DNA from: Ehretia macrophylla
Lineage: Eukaryota; Streptophyta; Magnoliopsida; Boraginales; Ehretiaceae
Direction of reading: 5' to 3'
DNA: 64,000 nt
NCBI GenBank assembly: GCA_037974665.1
Contig: CM075767.1
Location: 19,856,840-19,920,839 of the forward strand
Position 1 is the first letter of the stretch. Each line of letters starts with the position of its first letter. The translations under genes were made by a program, and so were the position numbers. The notes beneath the pieces were generated by a model. It was not told the DNA's origin and made no database searches. It worked only from the letters and a program-made list of their open reading frames with translations. Positions 1-11,489 of this stretch are shown piece by piece.

Positions 1-364
1 GCTGCCTAACATATCTCAATTAGCAATAGTGCAGGTTGGTATGAAAGCATAGGCAATATGAAGTTTAAATTCCTGGTTGGTCATTCTATATGTAGCTCAG
101 GTACTCTTTACTAAATTGATTATAATTTCTTCTAGAAAATTTCAATTTGTGCACCGTTTGAAGTATTATTAGAAACTATACTAATAGAGATCTTCAACCA
201 TGTATAGCCCATCAACTAATTGTGTCCCAGACGATACAATTGTAATGTGAAGTTGGATTTAAGGAAAAAAAAAAAAAAACAAAGCTAATTATGCAGCATT
301 ATAGTCTTTCCTACATTAATCATTAAATTGAAACTTATTTGTTTGAGTTGGTATATTGATGATA
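1..364. other. AT-rich sequence, no gene recognised
   Basis: No reading frame or repeat boundary could be supported. The stretch contains homopolymer A and T runs and ends at the target duplication of the hAT element that follows. Confidence 0.5.
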
Positions 365-372
365 GATACAAC

Positions 373-1715
373 TAGAATTGGCATTTGGGTTGGGTTGACA
401 CAAGCTCAACACAACCCATCACACTAAATTCGGATCCAACCCAACCTGGTTGAGAGTGAGTTCGAATCGTCCCAACACACCACATATAGATGAGTCAAGT
501 TGAGTTTTATAATTTTTGACCTAACCCATTTAAATTTGGGCCCATTTTGATATAGTACCAACCCATCCCAACTTAATCCATGAGCCCAGCCTAGCTTGAA
601 GTCTAATCCAACTCCAGCCCAGCACATTTGAGTCCACTTATAAATTTTAAAAAAAGAATATTGAAATAGTATGCATTAAACAATGTAAGAATTCATCATT
701 ACAAGTTTGCAACAAACTTCAACCAACAATTGCTTTAAAAAAAAAGGTTAAAATCTACATTTTAAGAAGTAAAGAAAGAAATAAATTTCAAATAATAGCT
801 GAGGAGCCGTTGGTTGGTAATACCAGCAACTATTTTTAAAAATAATAATTTTAATTAAAAATAGCAAGTCATAGTAAAATTTATTGAAGAATGTCATGTC
901 CCTTTGTCTTTAACAGAGGGATGTCAAGTCCATTTTTCTTCAGATTTTAGGAGAACTTTTTTCTCGAAAAATGGAGAGTTCATTTTTCTCAATATTTTTT
1001 AATAATTTTTGTACATACTATTTTTTTTTTTTTGTAAATACGTAATGTTTTTAACTTAAATTATACTATAACACTACATATTATTATAGTTATTCTTTTG
1101 TAATTTAATCATTATTTCTATCAATTCTTTAGATTTTATAAGACTATAATTTTGGGAGAAGAAATTTTTTTACGGTACGTCTATAAGAGGCTTGAAATCA
1201 ATTTACATACTTTGAAGAATAGAGGTATGTAGTTTGTAACTATTGTCAACGTAAATATATATCTTGTCTTAAATTTGGAACTAAAACGTTTGTGAGACAC
1301 CTTGTATTTCAACACCAAAATGTGTCAAACTATGTCAATCTTGAAGTGGCTATTCAACCGCCATTATTGCCACCACTTGAATAAGTATTTAGAGAGTCTC
1401 TTCCACCAAGCCCAACACCACCGCCAACAAGCCCATCACATATACAATGAGTATAACGAAATGAAGATTTTTTCCATTAGCTTTCCTCAAACGCTTATAT
1501 AATATTTTATTTTTATTTTTATGTTACTAATATACTCATGTCTTGTGAACTTGTACGTAGTTTGTTATGTAATGTTATCAATCTACTTGTTTCTTGTCAA
1601 TTGTTAAATTAATTTTTAATGAAAAGTTAAGTTTAAGTTTCTCTTTTTAAATTATTAATCCAACTATACAAATACTCCCAATTACTTTTTTTATCTATGG
1701 TTATATGTGTATAAA

Positions 1716-1751
<36 letters not shown>

Positions 1752-2057
1752 TATATGTATGTATGTATATTGGTGTTTGTTTATGTATATGTGTTTGCAT
1801 ATTAGTATATATAATATATTCAAAATACACTAATAACATAAACAAATAAATGGGTTCACCCAACCCAGCCCAACTTAGCTTATGACCTATAATAGCGGGC
1901 TTGTGGGTTGAGCTAGATTATGTATTTTGAAAAATAAATCAAACCTAACTAAGTCTAGCCCACTAAAATCTATGTCGAGATAGACTTGATTTTTTATTTT
2001 TTAACTCGTGACTTGTACAAATTGAATTGGTCTGGGCTAGCCCATATAGCAACTCTA
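373..2057. mobile_element. Non-autonomous hAT-type DNA transposon, 1685 bp
   Basis: The 8-bp sequence gatacaac lies directly outside both ends (365-372 and 2058-2065) and is a perfect target-site duplication of hAT length. The left end tagaattggcatttggg and the reverse complement of the right end, tagagttgctatatggg, form an imperfect terminal inverted repeat of the TAG-type used by Ac-like hATs. Both subterminal regions are rich in Y/R-biased repeats of aaccca or gggttg (about 385-620 and 1857-2050). The interior is AT-rich with a GTAT microsatellite and no recognisable transposase. It is probably a deletion derivative or a hAT MITE moved in trans. Confidence 0.75.
1715..1775. repeat. TATG/GTAT microsatellite
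   Basis: Repeated tatgtatg units inside the hAT element above. Open frames crossing it are low-complexity artefacts. Confidence 0.8.
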
Positions 2058-2065
2058 GATACAAC

Positions 2066-3131
2066 CCAGGAACCACTTTGGGTGGCAGGATGCATACAAT
2101 GGATGGAATAATGGTCCTAGATCATGCACGAGAAACATAATGGAATAACAACTTTTGTCTTCCTGAATTCATATGTATAGATTTTTTCTATGCAAAGTGC
2201 AGTAGTAACTGAAAGATTTTCTCTATCGGATGCCTAAAGAAAATATAAACATCGGTGATATGGACACTAAATCATCCCCAGATGTGAAAGGCTAAAATAA
2301 TCTCTCCACGAAAATCAGAGCAGGGACCAGTTGGAAAAGATAACGAGGGCCACCAGACTTATTCGAACTCAAACAGTTTTTTGAGCACAGAGTGATTTCA
2401 TTGAATATTTTCTCAATTCCTCCATATTATACGGCAGATCGTTCTTTGGGGACAGAGTTTGAATATTCCCTAAAGACCGTGTTAGTAGGAACTCGCGATC
2501 GGAACTCTCCTCTCATAAAAATCAGAGACTATTTCTAGGGCACTTACTTCGACATAAGTAATTAATCCATTCTATTTTTACTCGATGCACTCTCTTATAT
2601 TTTTTGACCTTTCAACTAGATACTAACTTGAGCTTTTGAGTTTATCTTTCGAAATTGAGCCCCCATTTTGTTTTTGTCTATTTTCTGGAGTTTGCAGCTC
2701 AGACTCTTGCTCGGCAATCATCAAACACGTGCGGAGGCAAACCTGATTCCCCACAAGCCTCCAATTTTTATTTTTATTTTTATTTCTTAAAAAATTATGA
2801 ATTTAAAAAAGATACATAACACTTTTTTTTAACGAATCTCTAATTAAATTTTGCTCCTCTAATATTTAATTATTGATTCCACTCCTCTCATGCAACAACT
2901 TATTACCTTATCAACATGAATATGGCCTGTTGGTGATTTCAACACTGCTCTACAGCACTTCGAAGAAAATTAGGGAGAGTAACAAATGTTTACTTAGGTC
3001 TATGTAAGGTGTATTCTTGGAATGGCTGCTATTTGTGTTTTTTTTTTTTTCTCTCTTTTTCTTTAATCACATAAACTATTTTTTCGATATCAATATAAAC
3101 ACGACAGCGTTTGAAATATTTTCTATCTTTA
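2066..3131. other. Intergenic, possible degraded LTR remnant
   Basis: No intact reading frame. About 2520-2750 has a mixed-composition stretch (acttgagcttttgagttt and a following run of C) that faintly resembles the end of a plant gypsy LTR. No terminal repeats or target duplication were found, so this is only a suggestion. Confidence 0.25.
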
Positions 3132-3466
3132 GGGCATTCTTAATAGGGGACTCTAAAAGCAAAATTTTCTAAATTTGGGTATTTTTAGAGTCTCGGAGCT
3201 CTAAAAATAATACTATTCATGATAAAAATACGTGAGGTCTACTACTTTTGGCTTAAAAGATGTCAAAATAAAACTCCGGACTCTATTTTCTTCAACAAAT
3301 TTGTTAATGTTTTTAGAGCCCGAGACTCTATTTTGATATCTTTTAAGTTAAAAGTGATGAAATTTACGTATTTTTATCATAAATAATATTTTTTTTAGAG
3401 CCTTAAAATTCTAAAAATACTCATATTTAAAAAAATTTATATTTTAGAATCTCTATTAAAAATAAC
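3132..3466. mobile_element. PIF/Harbinger (Tourist-like) MITE, copy 1
   Basis: A 335-bp element that reads as a long imperfect palindrome. The left arm begins gggcattcttaatagggg and the inverted right end gttatttttaatagag, with the inner arms (tatttttagag and its complement) also paired. It is flanked by ttta on both sides (3128-3131 and 3467-3470), which contains the TTA target used by PIF/Harbinger elements. The GRGCAT-CTT-AA-type end fits that superfamily. A second copy lies at about 11490-11827. Confidence 0.7.
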
Positions 3467-3479
3467 TTTATCGTGATCA

Positions 3480-3790
3480 TACGTTGTGGTCTAACCGTAT
3501 AAGCGCTGTTGGATTTGACAGTGGAAGCATCATCTAGACAACCTTTTTCTTCTTTTTATTCTCTCGACAGCAAAAGATCATACTTCTTTTTGCTTGACTA
3601 GAGTTCCGTTGATTTACCTAACCCTTTGTCGATGGTCAATCACAAAAAATTCCACGAATGGTGGTCCCTACTGCTTTAAATTCCAGCATGCCTTGGTTCA
3701 TCATCACGACTTGCTAAGAGATTTAGAAGAAAATTTGAAGGTGTCAGCAACTTGTGGCATTTTAGCTTTTTTATTTAATTATTTTTTTTG
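3480..3790 (+). repeat. NLR 5'-flank duplicate, orphan block part 1
   Basis: This stretch aligns with about 10550-10760, upstream of NLR1: a shared 'gatttgacagtggaagcatc' versus 'gatttgatagtcgaagcatc' motif, 'agacaac', 'cagcaaa..atcatacttctttt', 'cttgacta', and 'caaaaaattccac/t'. It is therefore a relic of an NLR unit's upstream flank. No coding sequence belongs to it, and the continuation resumes at about 6170 after younger insertions. Confidence 0.65.
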
Positions 3791-4000
3791 CTGAAAAAAC
3801 TAAATATCCACGGATTCAGAATTTTTATTTAGCAGGACTAAAATATTTAAATTAACTCTCATATATAAAAACTTATGTTTTCATGAGAGTTCAATTAATT
3901 TTTTATTCTAAAAATAGTTTTAAAATACACATATTTTCAAAGAATCTTAGGTGAATAAGGGCCACTTGCACTTCGCGATTGATCTAGATACTTTCGTTCA

Positions 4001-4397
4001 AATGGAAAATTGCAAAAATGGTCCCTATTGTTTCTCTAAAATCTTAAATTCGTCTTTATTGTTCAAAATTAGTCAATTTAGTCTATATTATTTCTTAAAA
4101 AATTTAAATTCATCTCTATTGTTCAAAATTAATAAATTCCTATTATTTTTCAAAAAAATTCAATGTTGTCACAATTTTTTTCTGAATATTGAGGACTAAT
4201 TTGAATTATATATAAAACTAATAGAGACTAAACAAATTTTTTTTTTGAAATTAATATGAATTAAATTGACTAATTTTAACAATAGGGACACATTTGAATT
4301 TTTTTAGAAAATAAGAACTAAATTAACTAATGTAAAAAAAAATAAAGATGAATTTGAAATTTTAGAAAAATAATAGAGTCTATTTGTTCCATTTTCC
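4001..4397. mobile_element. MITE-like palindromic element, about 400 bp
   Basis: The left end aatggaaaattgcaaaaatgg and the reverse complement of the right end, aagggaaaatggaacaaata, begin a long imperfect inverted repeat. The motif for 'ggtccctattgtttctctaaaat' on the left mirrors 'attttagaaaaataatagagtc' on the right. No clear target duplication was found. Related ends occur near 7240 and 61960. The superfamily is not assigned. Confidence 0.5.
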
Positions 4398-4420
4398 CTT
4401 CTTTGAAACATTGTAATGTT

Positions 4421-5391
4421 TAGGGATGGCAGCGGATCAGATATCCGCCAAAAATGGGACATCCGAATCCGAATGCACTAAACATTACCTATAACCAAAA
4501 CCGAGTCTAATACCCGTCAGATATCAAAACCTCTTACCAAAACTGAATCCAATAAATATTCAAAAAACCACGGATATCCGAATCCGAACCGTTTAATTTC
4601 AAAAAATAAAATAATCATTTAAAGATGTTTTAAAACTTAAAATTAGAATTAATGTATATTAAGCTAGAAATTTCAACCTAAATGTTAAAGAATTACAGTA
4701 ATAAAATCAATTAAATTGAAAAGCCTATTTAAAATATAAACAGATCTAGAATAAGAGAAGAATAATGCAAAAAGTGAAATATAGGGTTATTAGTGTGGAA
4801 ATATAAGAGGTAATTTTTGAAATTTTCGAATTTAACGTTGTCGTCCTTAATTTTGAGATAAGGGAAGAGATATATTGAAAAAGTGAAATATGGAAGAAGA
4901 TGAGGAAAATTAGAAAGAGGAAGGAGGGGAAATCTGGGGATGAAGATCTAAGCCGTGGGGGAAGAGAGAATGTGAAGAGAAGAGGAAGAGAATAAGAAAG
5001 AGAGAGAAATTGAAAAGTAAAGAGAGAGAAATTGATGAAAGTGTGATAAACGTAAACATGGTAGAAATGGTACAATGGAATTCAAAGTTTGACCAAAGAT
5101 GAAAATAAGTGTTTAAAGTAAAGTTTTATAAAAAGACTCATTTAACCTTAAATATTAAGTTTATTACATATTATCATATTTCATGTTGGTAAAACGTGTA
5201 TATATATTAAATTAATAAACGATTTCAGACCGTTGGATATTTCTTGTAAAACTAAAACCTTTCAGATTATCCATCAGTTACCACCTATAAAAATCAAACT
5301 TTTATAGATACACCATCGGTTCTATTATCAAATTTGTTATCGGATCAAATATCCATCAGTTTCGGATTTAACCTATACGTTGCCATCCTTA
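4421..5391. mobile_element. Non-autonomous hAT transposon, 971 bp
   Basis: A perfect 8-bp target duplication, gtaatgtt, flanks the element (4413-4420 and 5392-5399). The left end tagggatggcagcggat and the inverted right end taaggatggcaacgta match the TAGGGATGGCAA type of Ac-like hAT termini. Subterminal atccgaatccgaa-like repeats lie on the left and ggatatttgatccg on the inverted right. The interior holds a purine-rich tract (about 4860-5050) and no transposase. The reading frame across the purine tract is composition-driven. Confidence 0.8.
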
Positions 5392-5621
5392 GTAATGTTC
5401 GGGTGTTTGCAATACATTTCACAATTTACAAAAAGTTGAAGTGTAGGTTCACTTGTACCTTCTAATTTGATGCTCAAATTATTTCGTTGTTAAAAATTGC
5501 TTAAATTAGTCATTTATGTGGGTTAACCAAGTTTGGGTAATATACAGTTTTACTACGCAACAACTATTTATATATAATATTCTATAATTATAAGAAATAT
5601 AACTACTTTATACAAGTACTT

Positions 5622-6169
5622 TTTTTGCTAAAAGAGTAAAGTGTTTCATTGAGGCTCAACTCAAAAAGTAAAGTACAATATCCTACCCAAAAATGCTACC
5701 TGGCGAGGCATCTCTCAGCCAGTTTCCATCTGTTACTAAGTTCAACATTCATAATGCTTCTCCAAAACTTTTTACAATTAATCAACTTTGATATAATAAC
5801 CTGTCTAATATTTTCCTGAATAGATTCCTAAGAGGTAAAGGTTTGTCTATGAATTCTGTTGTTTCACTCCCTCCAAACAGCATAAACCGTGCCACAAAAA
5901 ATAATTTTAAGATGGAAGCTTGAAGATCCTCGCCCATACAATAGCAACTCACCCATTCTCCAACATTATCCCATTCTGAAAGTCTCCCTGGAATCAAAGC
6001 TAAATCAAGGCCCCATTTCCAAATTCTTTTCGTCACTGTACAATCACAGAAGAGATGAGTAGGGTCCTCCGGTAACAAATAACATAAAGAGCAAATATTG
6101 TTATCAATAATCCCCCAAGCGAGAAGCCGATCCTTTATTGGCAATCGGTTCTTTATAGCAAATAACTAA
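5622..6169 (-). mobile_element. 5'-truncated L1-type LINE tail
   Basis: The minus strand encodes a zinc-binding reverse transcriptase C-terminal region (zf-RVT). It reads LPIKDRLLAWGI, then CSLCYLLPEDPTHLFCDC and IWKWGL, with the expected C-x2-C...H-x3-C spacing (frame at about 5782-6144). A 15-bp target duplication, tttatacaagtactt, lies at 5607-5621 and 6170-6184. A short T run at the left end is the complement of the poly(A) tail. Together these identify a minus-strand L1 insertion truncated at its 5' end within the RT tail. It is non-functional and interrupts the orphan NLR 5' flank. Confidence 0.85.
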
Positions 6170-7150
6170 TTTATACAAGTACTTAATGAACAACCACAAG
6201 AGTCAAATTCATGAAACTCATACCTAACTTTATTATTTAGGAGAATTTTATACATTAAGTATGATATATGATATTGAATAACTCAGAAGAACAAATAATA
6301 TTGTAAATGAAGAAAAAACCAATGCTCTATATAAGGATCAAACTTGAACTTATGACATTCAATCTATGAATTAGTCAATCAATGTGAAAACTTAATTATT
6401 TCCCATAATCACAAATTTGAACAATTTATTTCGTTTAGTAAGCATAACAGTCTTGTATATTTTTCAATATGGTTATAAACAATAATGAAGTTCTTTCTTT
6501 TTTTTTGCTAGCCAACAATAGTGAAGTTTGTCTACGGTATAAATATGTGTTTTTCGTAAAATAGTGTTCCTCTAAATTATTGCTTTTCCTCGTTATGTTA
6601 TACTTTTAGGCTAATGTTCTGTCCATCTGTACATACTCTTTGACTTATATGTAATCTAAATATCTTCATATCATCTGCTCCTTCACATGGAAAAGTCAAG
6701 TCGTTGGGCCACGTCAACGAGTTTGATCCCGAATAACGTAATAACATGATAATAAGAGAGATAAATTTAAAAAGTAATATTAAATGTTATTCTATTTTTA
6801 TCACAAAATATCATCTCTTACATGTTTAAGAAACTATTTTAATTCTCTATTTTTTTACCATATCAACTAGACATATATATAAAAATAATATTTAAATAAT
6901 AAAAATAATGTGATATCCATGTCAACATCCAAATAATTCACAAATGATTATATATCAGTACCTTATTTGACGTACGTGGACTCTTCTGTAAGCTGCTATG
7001 GAGACACATATGCGTGGTTCACACGGCGAAAGTCAAGTCTTCAGGGCCACAGGTCATCGTACAAATAATCGAGTATGAATTCGAAATATCTCAGTCCTCT
7101 AACTCTTCGGTCAATCAGATTAATCGAAACATATTAGTATAAAGATGGAT
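6170..7150 (+). repeat. NLR 5'-flank duplicate, orphan block part 2
   Basis: Three stretches match the flank of NLR1 in the same order. About 6180-6240 matches 10755-10800 (aacaaccacaagagtcaaattcatgaaa). About 6660-6740 matches 11150-11210 (cttcacatgg, aagtcaagtcg). About 6985-7100 matches 11390-11450 and 11860-11970 (gctatggagac, ggttcacacggcgaaagtcaag, tcatcgtacaaataat). No NLR coding sequence follows, and the TATA stretch of NLR1 (ctatatatt) is replaced here by ctaactcttc. It is a 5' flank that has lost both core promoter and gene. Confidence 0.7.
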
Positions 7151-7404
7151 CCTATTTGTGTGAGACCCACATTTCATGTAAGAGGTGTTTCGATCAGACA
7201 AATTGACTGAAGAGTTTCCCTATATTGTGTTGCTAACATTCAAATGGAAATAGCACAACAGGTCTTTATTGTTTCACTTTTTTTAAAAAAAGAATTAGTC
7301 TTTATTATTCTAAATATTTAAATCAGTTGTCAATATTTTTAAAAAGTATTAAATTAGTCTCTCTTGTTAAATATTTAATTTAAAATCTATAAAATAACTA
7401 AAAA

Positions 7405-8137
7405 AAAATTATAAATGAATTCCGTGAAAATTTGTATTTACAAATAAATTTCCTTGTTTGGAATTGTAAAACAGTATTAAATCAATTCTATTATTTAAAA
7501 ATACAAATAGTGTTTGAAACATATATGTAATTGGAATTAATACTTTTATTTTACTCAAATGCCCTTCTTTTATACTATTAAAATTAGGCTTGTCATATAG
7601 AGGTTATCATCTAATTACATTATTGATTATTGCTATTATCATAAGATTATAAAAAGAAAAGGCAAAAAATCAACACAAAAAAATTGTCAATAAAATTAAG
7701 CATTACAAAATAATCATAACTTCAACCATCAGTTCAAGATTACAAAATAAACCTACGTTCCACATGACAAAATAATCTTAAGTTCAAACATATGTTTAAT
7801 ATGAAAAAAATAATCTTAAAAGAAAGGGTGAGAAAAACATTATTATTATTATTATTATTATTATTGCTAAAAGAGAAATAGTGAGGAGACAATGATTTTG
7901 TTTTTATCTTTTTATGTTAGTCAAAGTCCATCTCTTAAACTTAGGGGTTCAAAAGATGAGCAACATATTTGGAAAATATGGATTTGCAAATTCTATCTCT
8001 TGATTAAGGATTTGGGTAAAACATAAGAAAATCTAGGATTCCCATTTTTTTGAAAGGTTGCTTTCAAACACAAAAAATTAAATTTACAAATGAATTCCAC
8101 AAATTTTTATAAAATTCATTTATTCGAAACAGCTTGT
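7405..8137. mobile_element. MITE (GAATTCCACAAA family), copy 1
   Basis: The element is absent from the otherwise matching spacer at about 62100, so the empty site supports an insertion. The left end ataaatgaattccgtgaaaa and the inverted right end ataaatgaattttataaaaa are related. Just inside, both ends carry 'tttacaaat' and a TTGTTTGG/TGTGTTTG stretch. The same ends occur at 51748 and about 52925. Exact boundaries are uncertain by about 10 bp because of poly-A at the junction. An ATT microsatellite lies at 7841-7866. Confidence 0.6.
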
Positions 8138-8157
8138 AAAAATTAATTAAAATTACT

Positions 8158-8405
8158 AAAGCCCCACCCCTACCCCACCCCCGATGAACCCATCCTATCT
8201 GATAAAAAATGAAAAATAAAAAACCCCAATCCCTCTTCCTCGAAACTACCCTCTCCCCTAACACCACCCCTCAGTACCCCGCCCGTAACCCCTATCCCCA
8301 CCCCTACCATCCACCCTCGATGAACCCATCCCATATGACTTAAAAACAAAAAAACAAAAACCTCACCCCCTCCCCCAACACCACCCCTTAGTCCCCTTCG
8401 CCCAC
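8158..8405. repeat. C-rich low-complexity block with about 150-bp internal repetition
   Basis: Runs such as ccccacccctaccccaccccc recur, and 'gatgaacccatcc(t/c)at' appears twice (about 8183 and 8319). A related block lies at 62137-62335 in the second spacer copy. Open frames crossing it (glycine-rich on the minus strand) are artefacts of composition. The minus strand has closely spaced G runs. Confidence 0.6.
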
Positions 8406-9077
8406 CCAAAGCTGAGTGCAATGATATTCCTTCAACAAAAAATAAAATAGGACACCATTAGTTTGTAATTTTGACATAGACCACTACTTTAATAAATAAA
8501 AAAAAGAAATATAGACTTTATATTATAATTTGTATGACAGAGGTATCCTTTGTTTAGAATTATTCCCTTTTTTTGACAAAATAAGGGAGCACCTGAATTG
8601 CCAAAGTTAATGGAAACTTGTTTATAATATATTCTCACCTTTTAGTGTTTGTTTTTTCTTTTCTCTTTTTATTTTTTGTATCATTTTCTTCTTCTCACAT
8701 CATATCTCATGGCTAAACTATCAATATTTCTATATTTACCTTACATGTTTATGATAAATTTATTGGCTTCTCATGTCCATTGTAATTAAAATTAAAATTT
8801 TAAAATTTCATTCAAATATTTGTAGTTCCCTAGAGCTCTTTATCGCCAACATCATTATTGAATAGTTAACAACATAAAATACCTAAAATAATGCAAAAAT
8901 TAGGAAAAGTTCTGAGAAATTAGGGAAAAAAGTTATAAAGGCTTTTTATCCTCAAAATAATTAAGACGGGTCACTAACTCTAAAACACTTTGTTACCTAA
9001 ATTTTTTTCAGATGTTTTTAGTATTTATGCATCATTTTGCATACTTTATATAATTAAATCATTAATGATGATGTTGG

Positions 9078-9955
9078 TGTTAGAATATAACACTTGTCTT
9101 ATATCGGAAAATCAGAAACTCTAAGGCCACTTTATAAAATCCTAGGCTACTCTACTTGGCACCAATTGGTTTTAAGATGAAAATCCATGATTCTTAACAT
9201 GGTATCAGAGTTGGGCATTTGGTCTAGTCTTATACATCCTCGTGTGACCCATCTGTCTTGTTTTATTTCGCTCTTGCTGACTCATTTCTCCTCAATGTCA
9301 ACTCTCGTTTCTCGATTCTTTCTGGGTCACACATGAGGGGGTGTTGGAATATACATTCCTCCCACATCAGAAAATCATCAATAAATGGCATTAGAGTTGA
9401 GCTTTGATCCTATGTTATTCATCCACGTGTGACCCATTCGTATTTTAGGGTTTGCGCGTCGACTTTGGTACGCAGTTTTCAAATTTGTTGCTCTTGTACC
9501 ACGTCATTTTTTCTCAATGTCAACTCTCGTTTCTCGATTCTTTCTGGGTCACACATGAGGGGGGTGTTGGAATATATATTACTCCCACATCAGAAAATCA
9601 CCAATACATGGCATTAGAGTTGAGCTTTGATCCTATGTTATTCATCCACGTGTGACCCATTCGTATTTTAGGGTTTGCGCGTCGACTTTAGTACGCAGTT
9701 TTCAAATTTGTTGCTCTTGTACCACGTCATTTATTAATTGCGCTTTCAGTCATTGACTTTGTGTAGCTCTTCCAAATTCGCTGCTTCTTCGATCACGTCA
9801 ATTAGTTAATCATGGGTCACACGTGAGGGATGATGTTAGAATATAACATTTGTCTCATATCAGAAAATCAGAAACTCTCAAGTTACCTTATAAGATACTA
9901 GGCTACTCCACTTGATACCAATTGATTTTAAGATGGAAACTTATAATTAGTAACA
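9078..9955 (+). mobile_element. TRIM (miniature LTR retroelement) array with four LTR-like repeats
   Basis: The outer direct repeats are 9078-9199 and 9834-9955 (122 bp each), both beginning tgttagaatataaca and ending aaca. The target duplication gttgg lies at 9073-9077 and 9956-9960. Immediately after the left LTR, tggtatcagagttgg is a primer-binding site for initiator tRNA-Met. Two shortened LTR-like copies start at 9342 and 9565 and are followed by PBS-derived tggcattagagttg. They belong to a 222-bp tandem duplication starting at 9296 and 9518. The element has no coding capacity. The matching unoccupied site is at about 62990. Confidence 0.8.
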
Positions 9956-11489
9956 GTTGGTGATAATAGGTCTAGATATGAGCTTTTCAATTTTTGTAAT
10001 GATGATGAAAAGTCAGTAAATGTGAAAAAAAAAATTATGACAAATGTATTGGGGTTGGTCGCATGTTTTATTTGGCCATGAGATATAAGCAAAAAAGAAA
10101 AAAAAATACATTAAAAAAAGAAAAGTAAAAAAATAAGAAGATTAAGTGGGATGGAGTTACATATATGGTTGAGTCACATTTATTTTTAACACTAATAATT
10201 TACATTTTTTTCTCTTATTTCTAATAGAAAAGGTGGCACATCATTAATAAAAAAGGCTTATTCCTCATATTTCAAAAAGTTTGTAGTTTATATATATTTT
10301 TATTAAAAACAAAAGGAGACTTAATCAAAGTTACCAATAGCAATGCCCGTTTTGCTTTTTTTTTTTTCATTACTCATTATTATTTATCATTGATTATTCG
10401 CCCTCATTTTTAATCGTAAAAGTTAATAGAGTGGGTCTAACTCTCACATTTTCAAAAGTACAGAGTTTGAATGTTATTTACTTAAAATTCAAGAGGTGTA
10501 AGATAAAATAAACTAAAATTTTGTAGATGTCACCATGGAATGTCACCTAAGCGTGTAATTGTCTTTAGATTTGATAGTCGAAGCATCACATAGACAACTT
10601 TTTTTTGTTTTTGTAAAGTGACCAAAAAAGAGAGAAGAAAAGTCACCCTAGACAACTAGACAGCAAATTATCATACTTCTTTTACTTGACTATGAACAGT
10701 TACCATTCATTGTTCATTGTCCATTTACAAAAAATTCCATAAGTAGTGGTGGTCTTTAATTAACAACCACAAGTGTCTAATTCATGAAAACCATAAGAAT
10801 TTTTTGAATTTTGTGGGGAATCTTGATTGGTGTTGAGCTAATTTAACGTGATGATTAATTGCTAATTAGTTGAATACATAATCTCGATAAAATCTTGAAA
10901 TCTGTTTCATTTTGATAATAGGATTAAATTTTTTTACATTATTTTCTTTTTCAAACGTGGTTATTACACGTAATCACAAATTTAAATGAAGTTTGCCTAC
11001 TGTATAAATGAATCTTCTGAATATGGTTGTAAGCAATAATGAAGTTTGCCTACTGTATAAATGCGTGTACTCCGTGAAACATTGTTCTCTAAATTATTAG
11101 TTTTCCTCGTCATGTAATATTTTTAGGCTCCGTTCGTTCCCTGCTCCTTCACATGGTAAAGTCAAGTCGCTGGGTCACACGCAACGGATTTGGATGTACC
11201 AATAAAGTAATAACTTTATCATAAAATCAATAGTTAACAAATAATAATATAATTCTAATAAAATAATAGAGCTATTAAATGTAAAGATAAATAACTTAAT
11301 CTCATAAATAATATCATTATATTACCACGTCAACAGCCAAATAATTCAGAATGATCAAAATTAATTAGAATCCCTTATCGTAAGCTGCTATGGAGACTAC
11401 GTATGCGCGGTTCACATGGGGAAGTCAAGTCTCCGGGGCCACACTGTGAAGGCTCCATCTGTAATGTTTAAGATTTATAGTTATATCTA

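Larger units (their letters stand above)
7250..10300. repeat. Spacer block S, copy 1 of a large segmental duplication
   Basis: This block aligns with 61960-64000. Matching landmarks include 'aatctataaaataactaaaa', the C-rich block, 'gaccactactttaat', 'gacaaaataaggga', 'tcatatctcatggctaaacta', 'taattaagacgggtcactaac' and 'gatatgagcttttcaa'. Copy 1 carries two insertions that copy 2 lacks: a MITE at about 7405-8137 and a TRIM array at 9078-9955. Copy 2 has its own MITE at 63103-63858. No gene was found in either copy. Confidence 0.8.

Noticed and set aside
4746-5075. A 109-residue minus-strand frame rich in Ser, Leu and Phe
   Set aside because: It lies across a purine-rich tract inside a hAT element, has low complexity and no family resemblance.
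8170-8421. Glycine-rich minus-strand frames
   Set aside because: They arise from the C-rich low-complexity block, and the equivalent block at 62137-62335 gives different frames.
9200-9214. tRNA gene suggested by tggtatcagag
   Set aside because: It is only the primer-binding site next to an LTR; no cloverleaf sequence surrounds it. The same applies at 34697-34703 and 60128.
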